NCBI GenBank assembly: GCA_016165875.1
Contig: JABBOT010000011.1
Span: 12,525,766-12,589,765, forward strand
Length of the DNA: 64,000 bases
Direction: 5' to 3'
Source of the DNA: Acanthopleura granulata
Taxonomy: Eukaryota; Mollusca; Polyplacophora; Chitonida; Chitonidae
Shown: piece after piece, positions 1-14,600 of the stretch
How the letters are laid out: each line of letters begins with the position of its first letter
Numbering within the stretch: position 1 is the stretch's first letter
Notes under the pieces: model-generated
Seen by the model: only the letters and a program-made list of their open reading frames with translations
The model's database searches: none
What the model was told of the DNA's origin: nothing
Translations under genes and position numbers: made by a program

Positions 1-652
1 CCATGGTCTCGATGGTTTGAGGTCGTAGCAGCTACATACGCCCACAAGCACCATCTCACTGAGCAGTCGTCCGGTATTTTATATTATATACGGAACGCAC
101 GTTACATTATTCTTCAACCTTTTTGCATGTTTGCAAGATGCGCATTCAAGCGTATTCTATAGGGGCATTGTACTGTGTAAAATGATAAAGCTCAAATCAC
201 AAAAGCGATCAAAAAGGCCAGCCCAATAAATATGCGAATCATACACGTTTTAATTTTAACTACTCTGCCTCCTGCGTCTATAACATTGTAACGCTTTTTG
301 GTGGAATCGAAGAAGTTCTGACATGACCTCACGGCCAAATGTTGTGACGAGTAAATGAAGTCACGTGCAATAGTGGGCAAGCACGGTGCCATGGACTCAC
401 AGACGCTCGAAACCAGTCCGCAAACCCTATATATGCCATATACAGCCTCTTACAAGCAAATGTATGACACGACTTTCGGCCGGCATCACCCACCGTCTCT
501 GAAATTAAAGAAATAAAGCCGACAGCCGCCAGCTTTTCCACTTGTTTCTCCACCAGGGGCTATTATCTTCTCGAATCCACCGTTAGTATTTCCAAACTAG
601 CTGTATTTTGTCCTAGTGGCTCTCATATGTGCCATCTGAGCCAATAAGACAT
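1..652. other. No gene recognised
   Basis: Only short open frames without recognisable protein features occur here. I see no splice-bounded conserved exon, RNA gene or SINE. The stretch ends at the left target-site copy of the foldback element. Confidence 0.5.
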
Positions 653-996
653 TAGCTAAGTAATCATATGGCCACTCCACTACGCTACAACGGCATGCGA
701 ATACCCCACTGAAAACTAATAGCGCAAATTCGGCCTCCTACCGTCCGGCTTTCACCCGATCAGTTTGGCTCTGCTTCTTTGTTGCATTTTTCAGTAGGTT
801 GGGCGCTTTGCATCCGCTACAATTTCCGACCCCTAACGCCCACCGTTCACCGTCCAACCTCAGGAGAAAAATGCAACACAGGAGCAGAGCCGAACTGGTC
901 GGGTGAAAGCCGAACGATAGGTGACCGAATTTGCGCCATTAATGTTCAGTGGGGCCTTCCCATGGTGTTGTGGCGTAGTGGAGGGGGCATGGGGCT
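653..996. mobile_element. Foldback / MITE-like element, 344 bp, with 10-bp target duplication
   Basis: The two halves are imperfect reverse complements. The segment from about 680 to 805 (CTCCACTACGCTACAAC, then GCGCAAATTCGG, GGCTTTCACCCGA and GTTGCATTTTTC) reappears inverted at about 865 to 985. Even the central AGGTTGGGCG pairs with CGTCCAACCT, so almost the whole element folds into one hairpin. It is flanked by the direct repeat AATAAGACAT at 643-652 and 997-1006, which looks like a target-site duplication. A 9-11 bp duplication with long terminal inverted repeats is typical of Mutator-like non-autonomous elements, but that family call is inference. It has no coding capacity. Confidence 0.75.
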
Positions 997-1006
997 AATA
1001 AGACAT

Positions 1007-3733
1007 CGCCTGTGTCCAAGCGCCATCTTTCTCGGCTCTATTTATCCTAAAATGCACTGCGTTATAACGTCAGTTGTAGACATGATGATTAAAACATATC
1101 AGGCGGTGGATTGAGTAAGTTTGTGTTCCATCGTTTTGCTGTCAGTCTCAAAAATTAAATTAAATATCCCTCGCTACATGCGCCCACGTCCTGCCCGGTT
1201 TAAAAAGTATGTCACATACCATATAAGGCATCTGTGATCTTTCAGTTCTCGCGGTGGCTGGTACATGGCAAAATAGAGTTTATGGGCTGGTTTCGAGCGC
1301 CTGAACATGGTAACCGGTAACGAATGGCGGACAGACGCACCGTCTGCATGGATGCCATGGCTGTAGAATGTTAGCAGTGTTGATGTTTTAAAGTCAAAGT
1401 AGTGATAGAAGACAGCAAAAGAACAGAGGCAGAAGCGGGCATGGACCGGTGAGGTAAGCGTAGAACCGATACAATGTTTGAATTAGAGGCATCCATGGCG
1501 TTGTAGTGTAAACGTAAACGCCATGTATATACTTGGCAACCTCTAAAGATGCCAGTCAATCCTGAGTACAAGACTGGACATCTATATGGTCAGGAATGAA
1601 AAAAACTGGGAGAAGTTGAGAGAACAGTCAGTCAAGGATATTTAAATAGTTCGTCTTAGCTGCAAATTCTTATACCTCGATCTCCACTTCTCGATTTCTG
1701 CGCACGGCAATAATAATAAGAAATAATCCCCAGTTGAGGGTTTTGAATTTGTTCGATTGTTAACTTACGGCTACACACCAAACAAAAAAAATGTTTCACT
1801 TATACCATGGCGGTCAGGTTTCATGGTTGGGGGAAACCGGAGTAGCCGAGGTAAACCACCTACCATTGATAACTTACTCACCAAGGGAGCGGGAACACAG
1901 AGACTGGACCTTAACCGCTCACGACCACAATTCAACCGTGGTTTATTTCCATGATTTTAAGAAAGTTTGGCCATTTAACACAAAATAAAACAGAACCACA
2001 TATTCTTCAGTGTCATGTGTGTCGTTTATTCAGTCAGATCATATATCTTAAAACCCATCATATATAAACTCCATGTCAGCAGACACCAAAACAATGCCAT
2101 TTTGTGGTCCAAACCTTTGATAAACAGGGAATATACAGTGTTGCAATGGAATATACCTGTACATGCTGGGCACCAGAGTCTCACTCCAAACAAAACAAAG
2201 CAATCTGTCTCAAATAACATACTAAATCATAGTACCAACAGCTAACATGATCCGACGGACAGAATAGCTAAAATGGTTGTGATAAAGAAAATGCAAAACA
2301 TAAACAAACGTGTGTGAGACAGAGAGAGAAAAGAAGGTGAGATCCCTGGGTAACTTGTTACTTCATACAGACCAAGAACCAAAGCACACAGCTGGATCAA
2401 GTGTAAGACATGATCAAGGAAATTTAAGAACTGTTTTAAGGTGACTGTATACAAACGTGCATGAGCAATTCTTTGTTGGCAGCTTGGGTTTAAGTTCAGG
2501 TGTATAAATAACAGTTGGTGGTTATGACATTGAATGCAACTGAATGGTTTTTGTGATGTATAGAAATTTTTGTTGTTAATTTTTTTTGACATATACTATG
2601 ACTTGGATTGAGGAACACTTATGATAGTCATATGTATACTGCTCTTCAAAATGTTAAAACATCTCCCGATGGCAATCCTTCTCAGGTCTTTTCCTTTGTT
2701 CAACAGTGCCTGAGTCATAAAATATGCTGAGTTCAATTACATGTATGCCCAGGGTTTCAAATGACCATAACTGCCCTAACCCACGTAGAAGAAAGACAAA
2801 AAAATCTGACACCAGTTGGTTCCCATATGTCCTCCTGGCATTCAATTAAATGACTAAGCTTCGTTAATACACTAAAATTCTTAAAAGTGTCAACCTTGGT
2901 TTGTCGGTAATGCTGACTGCTCAAAAAAAAAAAATTTCCATTCCTTTGTCACCGAGATGGAGCCTTTACTGACGGGTTGCCATGGCAACAATCCACTTGT
3001 GGGGACAATTTCTGACAGAAACCACTGATCGTGGCTTAATCCTGGACCAGATTATCACTGGTTTATTATTATGATATTGAGCACTGCTAAAAATACACTT
3101 TTCCCAACATCTGGAAAGTGACCCAGATAGTGAGAATCAAAAATGACACCAGTTGTAGCCTTAACTTTAATCCTGACCAGGAACAAAATGGTTTTCTGCG
3201 TTTGAAAAGGAATGGTAGAAAAAATATCATGGATTCCTTCACAAAAATAGAAGAGGTAGCCTTAATTTGCCAGCTACAACTCTATGTGGACTATTTATAC
3301 ACTAAATGCTTTCTTTTTATCAAGCCTTTTGTGCAAATAACCATGGATTCTTTAAAAACTGACAGGCAGAACATATCACAAAACACAATATTCTGTCTCA
3401 AAGACTTTTGTGATTATAATCAGGGCTTCTATACAGACATGATAGCCAAAAAAATAAAATAAAATAAGAACTCAACAAAACACAGGCTAAACTTTCACCA
3501 AAAAAGTTGTCTTGGAAAAGACTTTTTGCGAGGGTAGTCTATCTATTAAAAATGGACAGCCTTGACAAAAGAAGACAAAAAATGTCTTCCACAAGAGGAG
3601 AAACGTGTAGAGAGAATAAAGATGATGCACAGCTGGGCCAACTGTTCAAAACTAAATTAAAAGTAGGGCCATGATTTAATCTTAATCCCAGTCTCAGATT
3701 CACACAGGGCAAATGGCACTTCACTTCTGAGCT
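1007..3733. other. Intergenic, no gene recognised
   Basis: A degenerate fragment resembling the SINE body may lie near 1793-1950 (CACTTATACCATGGCGG, GGGGGAAACCGG). An AATAAA on the minus strand at about 2025-2030 could be a distant poly(A) signal for cyclin B3, but nothing else supports this. The open frame at 3118-3462 has no recognisable domain. Confidence 0.4.
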
Positions 3734-4172
3734 TTTGTACAACCCAGCCCTTCGCTCTAACCTGTACAGCACACGAGTCGCATTCATCTGTCTCAATTAA
3801 TCTGGGATTCACTCCGTTACAGTTTGTACAACCCAGCCCTTCACTCTAACCTGTACAACACACGATTCGCATTTACCTGTCTCAGTTAACCTGGGATTCA
3901 CTCAGTTACAGTTTGTACAGCCCAGCCCTTCACTCTAACCTGTACAACACACGATTCGCATTTACCTGTCTCAGTTAACCTGGGATTCACTCCGTTGCAG
4001 TTTGTACAGCCCAGCCCTTCACTCTAACCTGTACAACACACGATTCGCATTTACCTGTCTCAGTTAACCTGGGATTCACTCAGTTACAGTTTGTACAGCC
4101 CAGCCCTTCACTCTAACCCGTACAGCACTGGCATTCACCTGACTCAATCTGGGGTTCACTCGTTTCTACTCA
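3734..4172. repeat. 89-bp tandem repeat, about 5 copies
   Basis: The phrase TTTGTACAACCCAGCCCTTC recurs at 3734, 3823, 3912, 4001 and 4090, a constant 89-bp spacing. The middle copies are nearly identical and the outer copies diverge. It lies downstream of cyclin B3. Confidence 0.9.
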
Positions 4173-5591
4173 CTTATACAAGGTTAATACAGGTAAATTG
4201 ACACATTGATATGTAAGATATGCAGCTAGTGAGAAACTAGGGTCAAAGACATACATGATATAAAGATGAAGATTCATGTATCAAGCTCAAAAATCCAAAC
4301 TACAGCATTAATAAGGAATTTCAATATCGGTCTTCTTTTGAACCACTGGACGGGAAACATTGCGAAACTGTCACTCATGTCTTAGACAAGTTGTTAGCTT
4401 AAATAACAAGCAAACTGTTGATGATGCGACATCATGTTTTTCTTAATGATTCAAAAGTTTGAAATTTCAAAAATCATACTTGAGACTTATTAAAATCAGG
4501 GGTTATTATGATACACTATAATATATTACAACCTATATATTGTGATATAAAAATATGTATAAGATGCTTTACACAAATTTCATATGAAAAACTCGACAAG
4601 TTAACTACACACTGATCATTCTGTCCTCTAATTACACCCAAGGTTTAGCAGGACAGTTTGGCATTAAAAGTATTTGAATTTCAGGTTTTTCATTTGAAAA
4701 TCTGTTGATTATAGTCTTTTGTGAACTATGATTCCCATAATTTTATGAAGTTTATAATAATACATCACCCATTAACATAAATGTCCATCCACGAGGTGTG
4801 AAAAATAAACCTTTCGAGCCAGACTTACAGGCCATCTATACTTGCTACATTTATATAACCAGAACATGATGAGGGTGTAGCTCTGCTTTAGAGATATGAA
4901 AATTAATTTAGCATTTTTACAAAAAAACTTCACCTGATCTACACTGTTAGGTTTCCTTACCTCACTATTAACACAACAAATTTCACTGTTGGTGCCATTA
5001 TCTATGCTCGTGTGAAAATTAAAATTAGCCCAGAACAATTTTAATGTCTAATTAAAAAAATATATGTACACATTAAACAGCAATGTTATTGCTGACCTCT
5101 GGTTTGATCATATATATGTATGTGTGTATGTAAAAGTGTGTGCGTGTATATATATATATATATCATCCAACATCCAACAACATGTGAGCCACTGTGCTGT
5201 CTTAAACACCACAATTTTGAGGTCAGAATTCATTTGAAGTATTAACTCTTTCTTTACGACATGATTGGTCAAAGTGGTCAACGTAGAACACACGTATGTG
5301 CATGTAACCTTGCATGATTTACTCCCTGAACATAACAGTATGCAATGAATTTGCTGAAGCATTGTAAGTAAATGGCTTGAACTCTAGAAGGAGGGAATCT
5401 GAGCATTTCAATGTCAATCTCTCGACAGAACACTTAGGGATATCATTACGTATATTATCAATATATGTAATCAATACTTCTATCATCATAGCCAGAACAG
5501 AAAGAACAAGCTTATAAAAAGGTATAATAAAATGGCAGTAAAAATGTGGTTAAAAAATTGAAAAAAAAAGAAATAAAACTAAATAAAGTTA
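4173..5591 (-). other. Downstream flank or 3' UTR of cyclin B3
   Basis: AT-rich sequence follows the cyclin B3 stop codon on the minus strand. Part is probably 3' UTR. I see no canonical AATAAA close to the stop; ATTAAA and TATAAA variants occur on the minus strand near 5040 and 4751. A short TA/TG-rich microsatellite lies at about 5112-5163. Confidence 0.35.
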
Positions 5592-5658
5592 CTAACTACA
5601 TGTAGATGAGAGGACCTCTGGTGCGAGGGCAGTGATTTTGGCAACTTCATAAAACACT
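5592..5658 (-). CDS. CCNB3: Cyclin B3 exon 10 with stop
   Basis: The acceptor TTTTCTTTCAG is followed by codons which, with the GA from exon 9, give EVFYEVAKITAL and then a short tail to TAG at 5594-5592. VFYEVAKI matches the family's usual VFFEVAKI-type end. Confidence 0.88.
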
Positions 5659-8600
5659 CTGAAAGAAAAAAAAAAGAGCAAAACAATGTACATGAATTTA
5701 TTCATTTATTTATTTATCTGATGACCATACTCAAGATTATTTCACTCATACGACAGCCAACATCATGATGGGAGAAAACCTGGCCAGAAACTGGGGGGAA
5801 ACTCATGTTGCTTGCGGACCTTCCCACATAAGTGTGGAGAGGAAGCCAGCGTGAGCCAGAGTTGAACTCACAGTGACCACATTGGTGAGATGCTCACATG
5901 CCACTTTGCTGCGCTAGGGTGCTAACCACTGCAGGCTGTGGAGCCGCCCAAAAGCAAAACAATGTGCAATGGTTAGTCTGTGTTATACATTTGCCTGGCC
6001 ACTTTTCCTATTTTTTCTGCAATTCTCTGTACCTTACATCTTCACGTAAAAATTATGACGTTACTTCTACTTCTAAAGATTTATGTATTTATTTCTTGGT
6101 GTTTTAGGTGTGCTCATGAACATTTCAGTTGAAAGACCGGTTGCTGAAAGAAACCTCACAAATGACCAGAGATAAATAGATTTTTAAATATGGATGCAAG
6201 GCTTCTTGACAAATACCTCTTGACTCTAGTGTTGCTCACACAGCTTTAACATCTGAGGCCATTGTTTAAAAACAATTCTGTGGAATTTTGATAAAAGCTT
6301 GTCTTCAATTAGGGGTATTTCCTTTTTCAGTGTATTGGTTTAAAATAACTATTACTTTCAGTAGCCAGCAAGAATTTCCGACAAATGTACCCCTCTTCTC
6401 TTATTTTTAAAGGATGGTCTGTGCAGACAATGGCAACTAACCATTTGATAGATACCAGCTTGAACACAATATTTTCAAGCTTTACACGGCAAGTAAATTG
6501 GTGCTGTGAATGGATTTGATCTTTAATATGCATATCCATGGTCACATTGGACCTCTCACTCAATACAAATCATGTTCACTCAACAAAATCTTTGACGTGC
6601 CCATAACTGTACCTTCAAGTAACCCGTATGTCTTTAGTGTTTAATCACGGTACTGAGGAAAAATTTCCACTTGAACAATGGTGAAAAGATTTATATTTGG
6701 AATGAATGAATCATTATGGCTTAACACCACATCGGCAATATCTCAGATATATTGTGGCGAGATTTACATGTGGAAAGCTACAATAAACAACCCTCTTCCC
6801 CAGGGGACCGATTCCACAAAGCCCTTTCTGACTCAAAATTTAAAACACGGTCCTGGTGCTTATCTTTTGATGTTGGAAGCTGAAATTTGGACTCGTGTCT
6901 GATGATTATGTTGATGATATGGTTAAAAGTTTAATTTCCAGAGCCCCAAAATCCTGTTTGAAATTTTGACTTAAGTCAGAAATCACTTCATGGAATTGAC
7001 CTCAGGTACCAAACATATCTCTTGAAAGGGGAGGCAGTGTATTTTTAATCCCATGGGATGGTGCTTCATCTAGTGTGAAGCAAACCTGGACTCATTCTCA
7101 TGTCAAAAAATGATCGGTCGAGTATTAGCTGGGTCCAAACTGACCGGAATTATCGGCTGGTCATCGTCATAGGTCTTTTATTTACAATTACAACACTTAC
7201 TCATGGGAATATTTGGATCGGACAGTGCCGAGCTGTTTACCCGGGGCATTGGCCACCACTGTGTTCAGGACTTCCACCAAGGGACTGAACTCTTCCTGTG
7301 TGTAGCCTGTGTAGTATTCCAACGTCTTTGTCTACAGACAAAAAAAACAAAAACAAAAAAAAAACCCGAATGAAACACAACATATAAGTCCACCAGATGG
7401 GAAATATTTATTAATTTAATCAATTGGTTGTTGTGACCATTCTTAAAAATTTTACACTTATACGAAGGTGGTCAGATTACTTGCTTGAGAAAAACACAGC
7501 AAACCAACCTGCTTCGGCAGCTACCTGTGAAAACGTCACAAGAAAGCCACAGATACAGTCATATATTTACCATCTGAGTCAGTGTCTTTCTTATTTTAAT
7601 CCACACACCTTTCCTTCCAACCTGAATGTTGGAAAAGCACAGCTTTATGCACATAAAGCTGCTGAAAGAAAATTTGTCCCCCTTTATTCTATGACAAGCC
7701 TTACCCAGTTGCCAGTTTGTTTCATTTTGAACGCCAGTAAGAGAGCAGCGCATGCCACTTTGGAGTCCGGTTCCGGGACCATGTTGTACTCCATCAGGGA
7801 CAGCTCCAGAATGTACCTGGCCAGCGTCAGTGTTTCCATTGTTGCTCTGGCACACTGCCACAAAAACAAAACCAACACATTCAACATGTACCTGCAGGTG
7901 TTCAGTTAAATAATTCACCCGAAAGCTCTCTCTCTCTCTCTTTTTTTTTTTCTTTTATCATCATGGATTACCACATGCCCACACTTCCTTAAAAAAAAAA
8001 AAAAAAAAAAACATTCAAGAAATAAAATTTAAAAGAAAAGATAACAAAAAGTATAGGCAAAGTTATTTCAGAAGAGGGGTCATGAGAGGCCATGAGATAT
8101 GCCATTTGAGAGAAACCAGATATTGTGTCATCTGCACCCTACACTTTTCAATATTAGAGGTGAGACATTCCTTTGTGTGAGAAGTACAGTCTCCTTCATT
8201 ATCACACTGGAAGGCCACGTATTGTGGCATTTACCTTGGCGTATCGCCTGAGGAAGCGGTAGGACAGAGGAATCCCCAAATCAAAGTCGACAGCCCTGAG
8301 GAGCAGCTGTTCCATCTCGATGAACTGCTTCCTATTGTAGGCATCATCGCAGATATACAGGAAGTCCTCTATCAGCGGGGGACAGCGCTCCTGTAGGCAG
8401 AGAATAGCCCAAGTAAATCAAACATCGTCCTGCAAAGTATTTCCTGGCCTTCATGTTGATGTCATACACCACACTGTGTTGCACAGGCACAGCTAGGGTG
8501 GTCACAGACAGAGCAGCAATACAGGGGTTTCTCTAGCCAATTTCACTTTAGAAACTCAATTTGAACAAATCAGAAAACAATATTTTCTCGTCACCAATGT

Positions 8601-11600
8601 ATCAAAAAGTCAATTTATTTTATGAAAACTCAATACAAAATTTGTCTTAAGCTCAATTTTCCCGATATTTCTCATAGAGGTTACCACAAAGAGAATTTGG
8701 CCAGAAACCCCTCTGCAATAGCATCTAGACATTCTCACAGTGTATTTATTCGTGTGTAGTTTCATGGGTGGAGGAAGCAGAAGTGCCTGGGGAAAGCCAT
8801 CGACCTTTGCAAGTTACCTATAAACTTTCCACGGGTGGTGAACAGACATGCGCACCATACTCATTTGTCGAAGACAAATGGTGTAACAACAAATAGTAAT
8901 TATACACAAATTCTGTATCCAAGGCTAACCTCAACTGAAAGGCATACGCCTTCTTTAACCATGAGATGACAGCCCTTCCTTAACCATGAGATGACAGCCC
9001 TTCCTTAACCATGAGATGACAGCCCTTCCTTAACCATGAGGTGACATGAGGTGACAGCCCTTCCTTAACCATGAGATGACAGCCCTTCCTTAACCATGAG
9101 GTGACAGCCCATCCTTAACCATGAGATGACAGCCCCATGAGATGACAGCCCTTCCTTAACCATGAGGTGACAGCCCTTCCTTAACCATGAGGTGACAGCC
9201 CTTCCTTAACCATGAGATGACAGCCCTTCTTTAACCATGAGATGACAGCCCTTCCTTAACCATGAGGTGACAGCCCTTCCTTAACCATGAGGTGACAGCC
9301 CTTCCTTTACCATGAGATGACAGCCGGTGACAGCCCTTCCTTAACCATGAGGTGACAGCCCTTCCTTTACCATGAGATGACAGCCCTTCCTTAACCATGA
9401 GATGACAGCCCTTCCTTAACCCTTCCTTAACCATGAGATGACAGCCCTTTCCCCACCCTCTCAAAAAGCAAAACAAAAACTTTTGGCAAACATGTACCTC
9501 TTCCCCTCTAAAGACAGGCTTCCTGCTTTTTTTTTTTCAAAGTAACTTTTGCACAGTCTCATTGGGTTACATGCATTCTGTCATGCACTGAAACTCTTAG
9601 GGCTGTGAAAAGCTTTCAGTTTATATTTGCTACCAATCAATAAACCAGAGAAAACAGTTTTCCTATTCATCTTCGTCAAATCCAAAAAAATCAACATTCA
9701 TCTGAATCAGGCCCTTAAAACTGGTAATGATTTGAATCACCTCCAAATTATCAGCATTGAAACGAAACAATTGTTGCGTTAACAGGGTTGTGTTAACTCT
9801 ACAATCTGATCTTTTAATTCTCACAGAAGTTGACGTGGGTTGTGCAGGTGGCTCATACTTTTGCCTGCATATCATACTCCAAGGCACAGGTTAAGATTTC
9901 ATAACTGGATTTCAAATACGTCACCAAGATTGTTGGAGAAATCCCTACATTTTATTTTTAATGCAATATTTTCAAATGGATAGCTTAAAAAAAGAAAAGA
10001 AAACCCACAGCAATGTAACAACTTGACATGACCCATTTTTTGAGTCTGCATTAAGGTCCTGCAAGCTATTAAACCAAGCTTGAACCAGGCGTGATTTACC
10101 CACAGCAGCAAACACATGTACATACATGTGTATGCAGACCGAAAAACTTTTGTCCTCACCCATATCTTGTCAAATCTGATTTAATTTAATTTTTTCTTTT
10201 TACTTTTCAAAAGGCACATGTGCAGGTAGCCGAAAGAACCACTGCACTTTGCCATTTTAATACCAACCATCATGACGTTCATGACGTACATGTTATACAT
10301 GATGTAAATGTACCTTTTGATTATAAAGACCGTTTAACATCATAAAAATCACTGTACTCCAATTTATTTATTTGATTGGAGTTTTACGCCGTACGCAAGA
10401 ATATTTCACTTATACGAAGGCAGCCAGCATTATGGTGGAAAAACCCGGCAGAGTCCAGGCGAAACCCACAACCATCCACAAGAGGCCCACTCCTCTTAAT
10501 GTCTGGACTGTAAAGATACACTTTCGGCAGTACATACAGAGTTTAAACTGATACTTTTAAAGCAAATGTGTTTCTTCAAACATCACGAAATTCTCTTAAG
10601 TGGTCAACCAGGATCAAGCAAAGTGTGTCACTTGAAAAAACTCAACTTTAGGTGAAATAATGTACAGTTCCGCTTATGGGTTGATGCCAATGTATAAAGC
10701 ACAGGTACATAAGCCGTCCTCAACACTCAAGCAATATGGCTAAGTTGCCTTGCAGAAAGTTTTAAAAAACCCTGATGCAGATTCCAGATATAAACTGTCA
10801 AGTTTTTCCAAAAACACAGATGTTGAGTCACGATATAAACTGATGACCCCTCTGTACCATCTCCCTACAGGAACAGTGACGCACGGCCAATCAGACGACC
10901 ATTAAACGGTGCTTTGTTAAACAATCTTTGCTCCGGCTCATGAAAAAAACCAAGGCCACAGTCTAGTCACATTTAAAATGTCGAGCTGGACAAATGGGCC
11001 ATGTGCCAGGGACACTGAAGTAGGGAAGGTTCTACAGCACATTTCTAATTCTGAGTCATGCAGAAATGTTTGTTTATCATGCTAATTTATAAACAAGCTG
11101 AGTCAAAACTTCTGAATTGCAAAAGATAAAAAAAAAAAAAAAAATCAACAGTTATGAAACAATCTTATAGCAACAAATTGTAAAATAATATTTAAAAGTT
11201 GTTCAAAATTAGCTATGTGTATCAATCCAAATCTCAGTTGCAGGCAATACATGTAATACCACAGCTATCACATTACAAATATTCTAAAATTCATCCATGA
11301 CAAAGTTGCTCCTATTTCCCGATTCTGAGAGTTTTATTTGCTGTAGAAAGGTGTTTTGAAGTTTGCTTTGAAATGATGTCCTACTTGAAAATAAAACTTT
11401 CAGCTCCAAACGTATCATTAATATATTTTTATGCCAAAAGTGCATTTTTGGGAGAGAAATTTCAGGTCATTTACATTGAGTAGTTCAGTTTGATATCTGT
11501 GCCACTTATTTCCTTAGGCATGTTAAGACAAGAAAGGTTTAAGTAATTATCAACAAATCATTTATCTATTTATCTGCTTCATCATTATTTAACATCATAC

Positions 11601-14600
11601 TATACGAAAAGTTGTCATTCGTGTGACGACAGTTTATGACTGGAGAAAGCTTGGCAGAGCGCAGAGTAAATCACAGCTAATTGACTGGTACCTGGGAATC
11701 CTCCTGACATATAAAAGCCATTAGATCTAACTAAGTTATATAGGTATCACGTCTGTAAATAACTTTTTGAGACATGGCTGACCAATTTTGAAAGCTATTT
11801 AATCCAAGGAGCATTTTGAATATTCCCTATGTTATTTACATGTGAACAAAGTTCATTTAATGCCTGACAATGTCTATGTCAGGCTGCTTATTTGCCGGCT
11901 TTGTAGCTACTCGGTCAAACAGAGAGGCAACCCAGACAAACTTCTCTAGGGCCCCAGGCACTGACTGGAACAATTTTAAATACAGTTCTAAAATGCCAAT
12001 GAATGGTTTTGCCTGAAGCACTACCATACTAATGACTTCTTTAGGCACTTATATTTATCGGCACAGGAAACCAGAGTGCCTCATATAAACCACTGACCTT
12101 CGGCAAATTAATGTCAAACTTTGTCACGTGTTTGAAAAACAAGTGGTACATAAATTAATGAACTGAAGCTTGGACAAACAGCCACAATAATGTCGTCCAC
12201 TGCTTATTGTTACCAATGCCCCAAGAAAAATGAAAATGGGCGAATATACAAATTCAATGGTTAAATTATAGGCATGTTTGTAATGGATTTAACCACATTT
12301 TGGTTTTTATGGTTTGAGGAAACCGGTCTCTGGAAACTCATGACCATCTGCAGTCAGTATGCAGACCATCTCACAGTACAAGAGGAAGCCTGGCCCTGTG
12401 TCATTATGCTGTACTAGCACATTATCCCATTAGCCACGGAGGGTACTGTCGCAGAATGAGCACTCACATCGAACTTGCTGGCAATGAAAAGGGCTGTGGC
12501 ACCCACAAGCTGCAGCTGTTCCTTGGCGATGACCACCTTGGCCAGGTACATGTCCACGAGCTTGACCGCTAGGTAGAGAGTCTCATGGTTCAGCTCGAAA
12601 TTCTCCTGCACTTCAACTAACCAGTCCACAAGGATGGCTCGCATGTTGGACGACAGCTGTGGCTGCCGGTTTAAGTATGGCCGGATTGCAAACTTCTTCT
12701 GTGAACGTGAGACAGTGTTTCATTAATTAGAACTAATTTCTCAAAGCAGACATAACTATGTGCTACCTCAGTGGATTACAACGCTTAAGGTAATATAAAC
12801 TAGCTGCCACAAAGAATAAAACTAAACTATATGCCAAGCTCCAAGCCTGATAGTATGAGGCCAATGAAGGTATCGTTAAATGGTCGTAACCTGACCATTC
12901 TTTTGAAAATTTATGTGGGTCAGTAAGGAATTATTATTTCTTACATTCTGACTTATGAAAAAGATATGCATTTTCAGGAAATTTATACACTGTGAGAGGG
13001 AAAAAAAGAAAACTTTAGAATGAACAAAAGAATTGCCATGTCGACAATATTTCAGCGACGTTGCGGCAAGAACTTTAGAGCAGGGCTTTTTTGGAGGGGC
13101 GGTTGGTTGGGTTACTCGAAACAAATATATATGATGGGAAGAAGGATTACATGTACTAACGGCCCCAGAAGGTAAATGTGTGTCTGGGTATGGCACTGCA
13201 TATATCTGTACATACCTCTCTCTCCTTGTAGTACTGGAATATGTCAAAGGCATACATGGACACCTGAACAGGGTCGGACAAGTTCTCAGAGTCAACGTCG
13301 TCTACCCCATCCTGTTGACATACAGCATGTGTCATTTACCCTACAGCAGGATTGTGCTGGGAAATTAAACTAACCAAAACTCGGTTAAATGAAAATAATT
13401 CTATTGCAGTTAGTGTTAATGTGGGCTCATGCCGTGCTCAAGACACCGTAAGCTCACGTAGGCCCATACGACGCTGTCCACGACAACAGGGGAGGTGATG
13501 AGGCGTTAGGAAGGAGGAGCAAAGCACCGTTCTCGCCATGCGGTACACTATTAGATGTGTGTTCTTTCCAAGTTTGTGAGCAAAGAAAATGTGATGTTGT
13601 GGTAAATATTTATATTGGAAACTCAGCACACTGCAAGTGCACATATCTCATGTTATTTGTGTATCTCACACATATGGCCTCTTGATCTAAAGACTTCGAA
13701 ACTTACTGGTACTGATGTGCGTTCGTCTAAATCAGTTTCCATTGATTCCTCTTCACCACTGGGAATAGAAAACACACCAACTAAGATCTGGATTTTCACT
13801 TGTTTGATAGCAGTAAAGAGCTTACTTAAGGCATTTCACTTCCACCACTGAGGCCAGGGTTCGGGTTTCAGAAGTACTTAATACAAGGGCATAATGCTAT
13901 TGTCATTGCAAGCACTTAAACATTTATAACCAAAAACATTTAATGGAGCAGGAATATGCCAGCTTAATTCACAAACTCTTAGACCACTCCATATTTGTTG
14001 CAACCTTGTCATGAGAGTAATAACAACCATCTCTGTGATGACTTATCCTGTGCCTGGAACATCTTCAGATTTGTTGGAACCTTGTGATCACAAAGACGAT
14101 AAGTCAAGAAACCCTGTGATGACAGAGATGACTAGGATCCCTGTGGTGACTCATCCTGTGACTGGACCAACGCCAGATTTGTTGGAACCTTGTGATGACA
14201 TATCACCCTGTGATGACTTACCCTGTGACTAGGACATCTTCCAGTTTGTTTGAACCTTGTGATGACACTGAAGACAAGGATTCCTGTGATGACAATACTT
14301 CTGGCATTTCCTCGTCATTTTCTATGTTCACCACTTTCTTCTGTGTTGCTATTTTGCTTCTCTTCAGGCTTGGTTTGGTACTGGAGACATAAGTCTTGGG
14401 AGCAATGAGACCTTTCTGTGGCTCAACAGCTTTCTTTGCTGTTTTCTTCTGTGTTTCATTTATGATGTTGAAAGTAGCCTTAAAGAATAAAGAAAAAACG
14501 GCATTAGAAGATACCAACACCAATCTCACTTTATCACTAGTTACTGTGAGTGCAAGGCGAAAGACCATAAGTATAAGTAATAGACCATGACCCACACCTG

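Noticed and set aside
779..1114. 111-codon plus-strand frame
   Set aside because: It runs through one arm of the foldback element and has no recognisable protein features.
3118..3462. 114-codon plus-strand frame as a gene
   Set aside because: No domain, no plausible splice partners and AT-rich composition. Probably chance.
9231..9476. Minus-strand 81-codon frame (KEGLSSHGKGRAVTSW-like repeats)
   Set aside because: It is a by-product of the 25-bp minisatellite in cyclin B3 intron 6.
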